Assembly (NCBI GenBank): GCA_051884615.1
Contig: JBJEVT010000015.1
Span: 1 to 64,000 of the forward strand
Reading direction: 5' to 3'
DNA: 64,000 bases
Source: UBA1724 sp051884615
GTDB taxonomy: Bacteria; Verrucomicrobiota; Lentisphaeria; Oligosphaerales; Oligosphaeraceae
Shown: in pieces, positions 62,969 through 64,000 of the stretch
How the letters are laid out: every line of letters starts with the position of its first letter
Position numbering within the stretch: position 1 is the first letter of the stretch
The notes under the pieces: model-generated
Databases searched by the model: none
Seen by the model: the letters and a program-made list of their open reading frames with translations, nothing else
Told to the model about the DNA's origin: nothing
Translations under genes and position numbers: made by a program

Positions 62969-63797
62969 ACTTGCTCTTTGGGGTTGGGGTTGGTTGGGAT
63001 TTGCCGTCAGGCTTTGGGAGGTGAGGCGACAGGTCCCGCCAGTTTCGGAAGAGGAGGCGGTTCTGTCGCGGAAAGTAGAGGGCCACGTCCCCATGGTCTT
63101 TCCAGGCGGGGAGGGCGGCGAGAAGAGTGCCGTCGGGGAAGCGGTGCTGGAAGGGGCGGTGGAAATGCCCCATGAGCAACGCCCGGGGAGGAACGGTCTC
63201 CCCCTCCTTCGCGGTCCCGCCCCAGGCGACGATGGCCTGGGAGGGAAAGAAGCGGGAACGCTTCCGGCCCCGCTTCTCCAGCTGGCTCTTGATGAGCCGG
63301 ACGATGCTCCGGGAAAAGGGAAGGAAACGCAGAAGCAGACGGGCGAGGCGCCCCTTGCTCCAGCGCCGGAACCAAAGGTGGGAGGGGGTGGCGGCAATCT
63401 GGTCCCCGTGGGTCAGATACACCCCGTCCTCCCGGAGAAAATCGCCCCCGGCGCCGGAAAAGGAGGCCCCGTGCTCCGAGACGACGAAAAATTCGTGGTT
63501 CCCTTCCAGGAACAGGAGCCGGCGCCGACGGCTCTCTTTCTCGCACCAGGCCAGAAAGGCGGCCTGGGCCGGAGTCTGAAAACCGGGCAGCCCAATCCAC
63601 AGCTCCATGATGTCCCCGAGAAACACCAGGGGACACTCCCACTGCTCCAGGGTCGACAGCATGGCCTGGAACCGGGAAAGGGAGGGGGAGCCCTCCGTCA
63701 CATGGGCGTCCGCCACCAGAAGCCACGGAAGGGAATCCTCCCGGCAGGGCCCTCCGGCGGCGGCGCCGGGAAAGGACTCGGAAGCGGGAGCACTCAC
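62943..63797 (-). CDS. lpxH: LpxH-like metallophosphoesterase (UDP-2,3-diacylglucosamine diphosphatase)
   Basis: 284-aa calcineurin-like phosphoesterase. Metal motifs are VADAHVTE, FLGDIMELW, GNHEFF, THGDQ and MGHFHRPF. The GDIMELW (usually GDLFE) and the length match LpxH-type enzymes of lipid A synthesis, which would fit an outer membrane (see Pal). Starts with GTG, overlapping the preceding stop by four bases (GTGA). It could instead be another UDP-sugar phosphoesterase. Confidence 0.8.
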   Translation of the reverse strand: MSAPASESFPGAAAGGPCREDSLPWLLVADAHVTEGSPSLSRFQAMLSTLEQWECPLVFLGDIMELWIGLPGFQTPAQAAFLAWCEKESRRRRLLFLEGNHEFFVVSEHGASFSGAGGDFLREDGVYLTHGDQIAATPSHLWFRRWSKGRLARLLLRFLPFSRSIVRLIKSQLEKRGRKRSRFFPSQAIVAWGGTAKEGETVPPRALLMGHFHRPFQHRFPDGTLLAALPAWKDHGDVALYFPRQNRLLFRNWRDLSPHLPKPDGKSQPTPTPKSKYGQEHSAP

Positions 63798-64000
63798 CGG
63801 GAGGACTTCTTCTTGGCGGCCTTCTTGGTGGACTTCCTGGTCGCCTTGGCGGCCTTCCTGGGGGCGGGGGGCTCCTCCTCCTCGTCCTCGCAGTCGCAGT
63901 CGCAGTCGCAGTCGCAGTCGTCATCCTCGCAGCCGCAACCGCATCCGCCGTCGTCCCATCCACATTCGTCCTCGTCTTCCGCATCGTAGTCCGCGGGATC
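63794..64000 (-). CDS. 3' end of a gene with a (Cys-Asp)n stretch and H1-like tail (partial)
   Basis: The last 68 residues of a protein whose start lies outside the window. The visible part is very acidic and Cys-rich (ECGWDDGGCGCGCEDDD then alternating Cys-Asp), followed by EEEEPPAPRK and a histone-H1-like tail (KAAKATRKSTKKAAKKKSSR). The acidic Cys array could bind metal; the tail could bind DNA or RNA. A 6-bp tandem repeat encodes the Cys-Asp run. It overlaps the LpxH-like gene by four bases. Confidence 0.75.
   Translation of the reverse strand, partial: DPADYDAEDEDECGWDDGGCGCGCEDDDCDCDCDCDCEDEEEEPPAPRKAAKATRKSTKKAAKKKSSR
63891..63920. repeat. Hexanucleotide tandem repeat CAGTCG x5
   Basis: Five perfect CAGTCG units inside the coding region at 63794-64000, encoding alternating Cys-Asp on the minus strand. 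Copy-number change by 6 bp keeps the frame and alters the length of the Cys-Asp run. Confidence 0.9.

Noticed and set aside
59759..63175. Long open plus-strand frame opposite the AGE epimerase and fucI genes
   Set aside because: Antisense shadow without recognisable domains; the sense genes are certain.

Overview
The window is a GC-rich, gene-dense bacterial chromosome segment. It most resembles the PVC superphylum, probably Lentisphaerae (Victivallales-like). The main clues are two secreted proteins with near-identical prepilin-type N-termini (KSFTLIELL) and a C-terminal FWDGHAE motif, a DUF4838 protein, small basic single-gene transcription units, and GC-rich intergenic repeats built on CACAGAG/CACGGAG units. 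This placement is inferred from protein style; no rRNA gene lies in the window.

Layout. 0-0.5 kb: a 9-bp tandem array and copy A of a composite dispersed repeat. 0.46-8 kb: a small basic protein; a tight four-gene cluster (nrdR, a degenerate ATP-cone protein, a CrtI-like flavoprotein, and an L7Ae-like/Gfo-Idh-like fusion); a repeat-rich lipoprotein; a secreted glycosidase-like protein; a coiled-coil membrane protein; and tRNA-Arg. 8.3-13.6 kb (minus): uvrA-prfC-tlyA. 13.9-21 kb (plus): a small Cys/Lys-tailed protein, arfB, then a fused str/S10 operon (rpsL, rpsG, an EF-G gene, rpsJ, rplC, rplD, rplW, rplB, rpsS). That operon lacks tuf and ends at a strong terminator after rpsS. 21-21.7 kb: repeat copy B and tRNA-Ser. 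22-33.7 kb (plus): Pal-like lipoprotein, a Nudix-lipoyl synthase fusion, hpt, murD, a three-LysM lipoprotein, fba, a HAD phosphatase, rpsB-tsf, purD and nnrD. 33.9-35.4 kb: a small lipoprotein and a pseudopilin-like protein.

35.4-43.8 kb looks like an accessory segment. Repeat arrays bound it on both sides and tRNA-Leu abuts its right edge. It holds four minus-strand genes: a fused two-domain oligopeptide ABC ATPase, a serine hydrolase, a DUF4838/CBM9-like protein and an NSS-family sodium symporter. 44.3-49 kb (plus): a Gfo/Idh/MocA oxidoreductase, priA and alr. 49.3-56.3 kb (minus): a polar amino-acid ABC transporter (binding protein, permease, ATPase), a secreted coiled-coil protein, a DAACS-type symporter, a glycosidase-like protein and a low-molecular-weight phosphatase. 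56.6-59.6 kb (plus): two tandem paralogous HTH proteins, a second pseudopilin-like protein and a TSUP permease. 59.7-64 kb (minus): an AGE-family epimerase, L-fucose isomerase, an LpxH-like hydrolase, and the 3' end of an unusual gene whose product has a (Cys-Asp)n stretch followed by a histone-H1-like Lys/Ala tail.

Together the genes describe a heterotrophic bacterium that probably has an outer membrane (Pal, LpxH) and uses sugars such as fucose and amino sugars with sodium-coupled and ABC uptake. The most notable novelties are the nrdR-ATP-cone-flavoprotein-L7Ae/Gfo cluster, the Nudix-LipA fusion, the EF-G with altered G1 and G4 motifs, the paired HTH genes, and a composite dispersed repeat joining a 9-bp array, a conserved GGCATCCGG hairpin and a variable CACAGAG tail.
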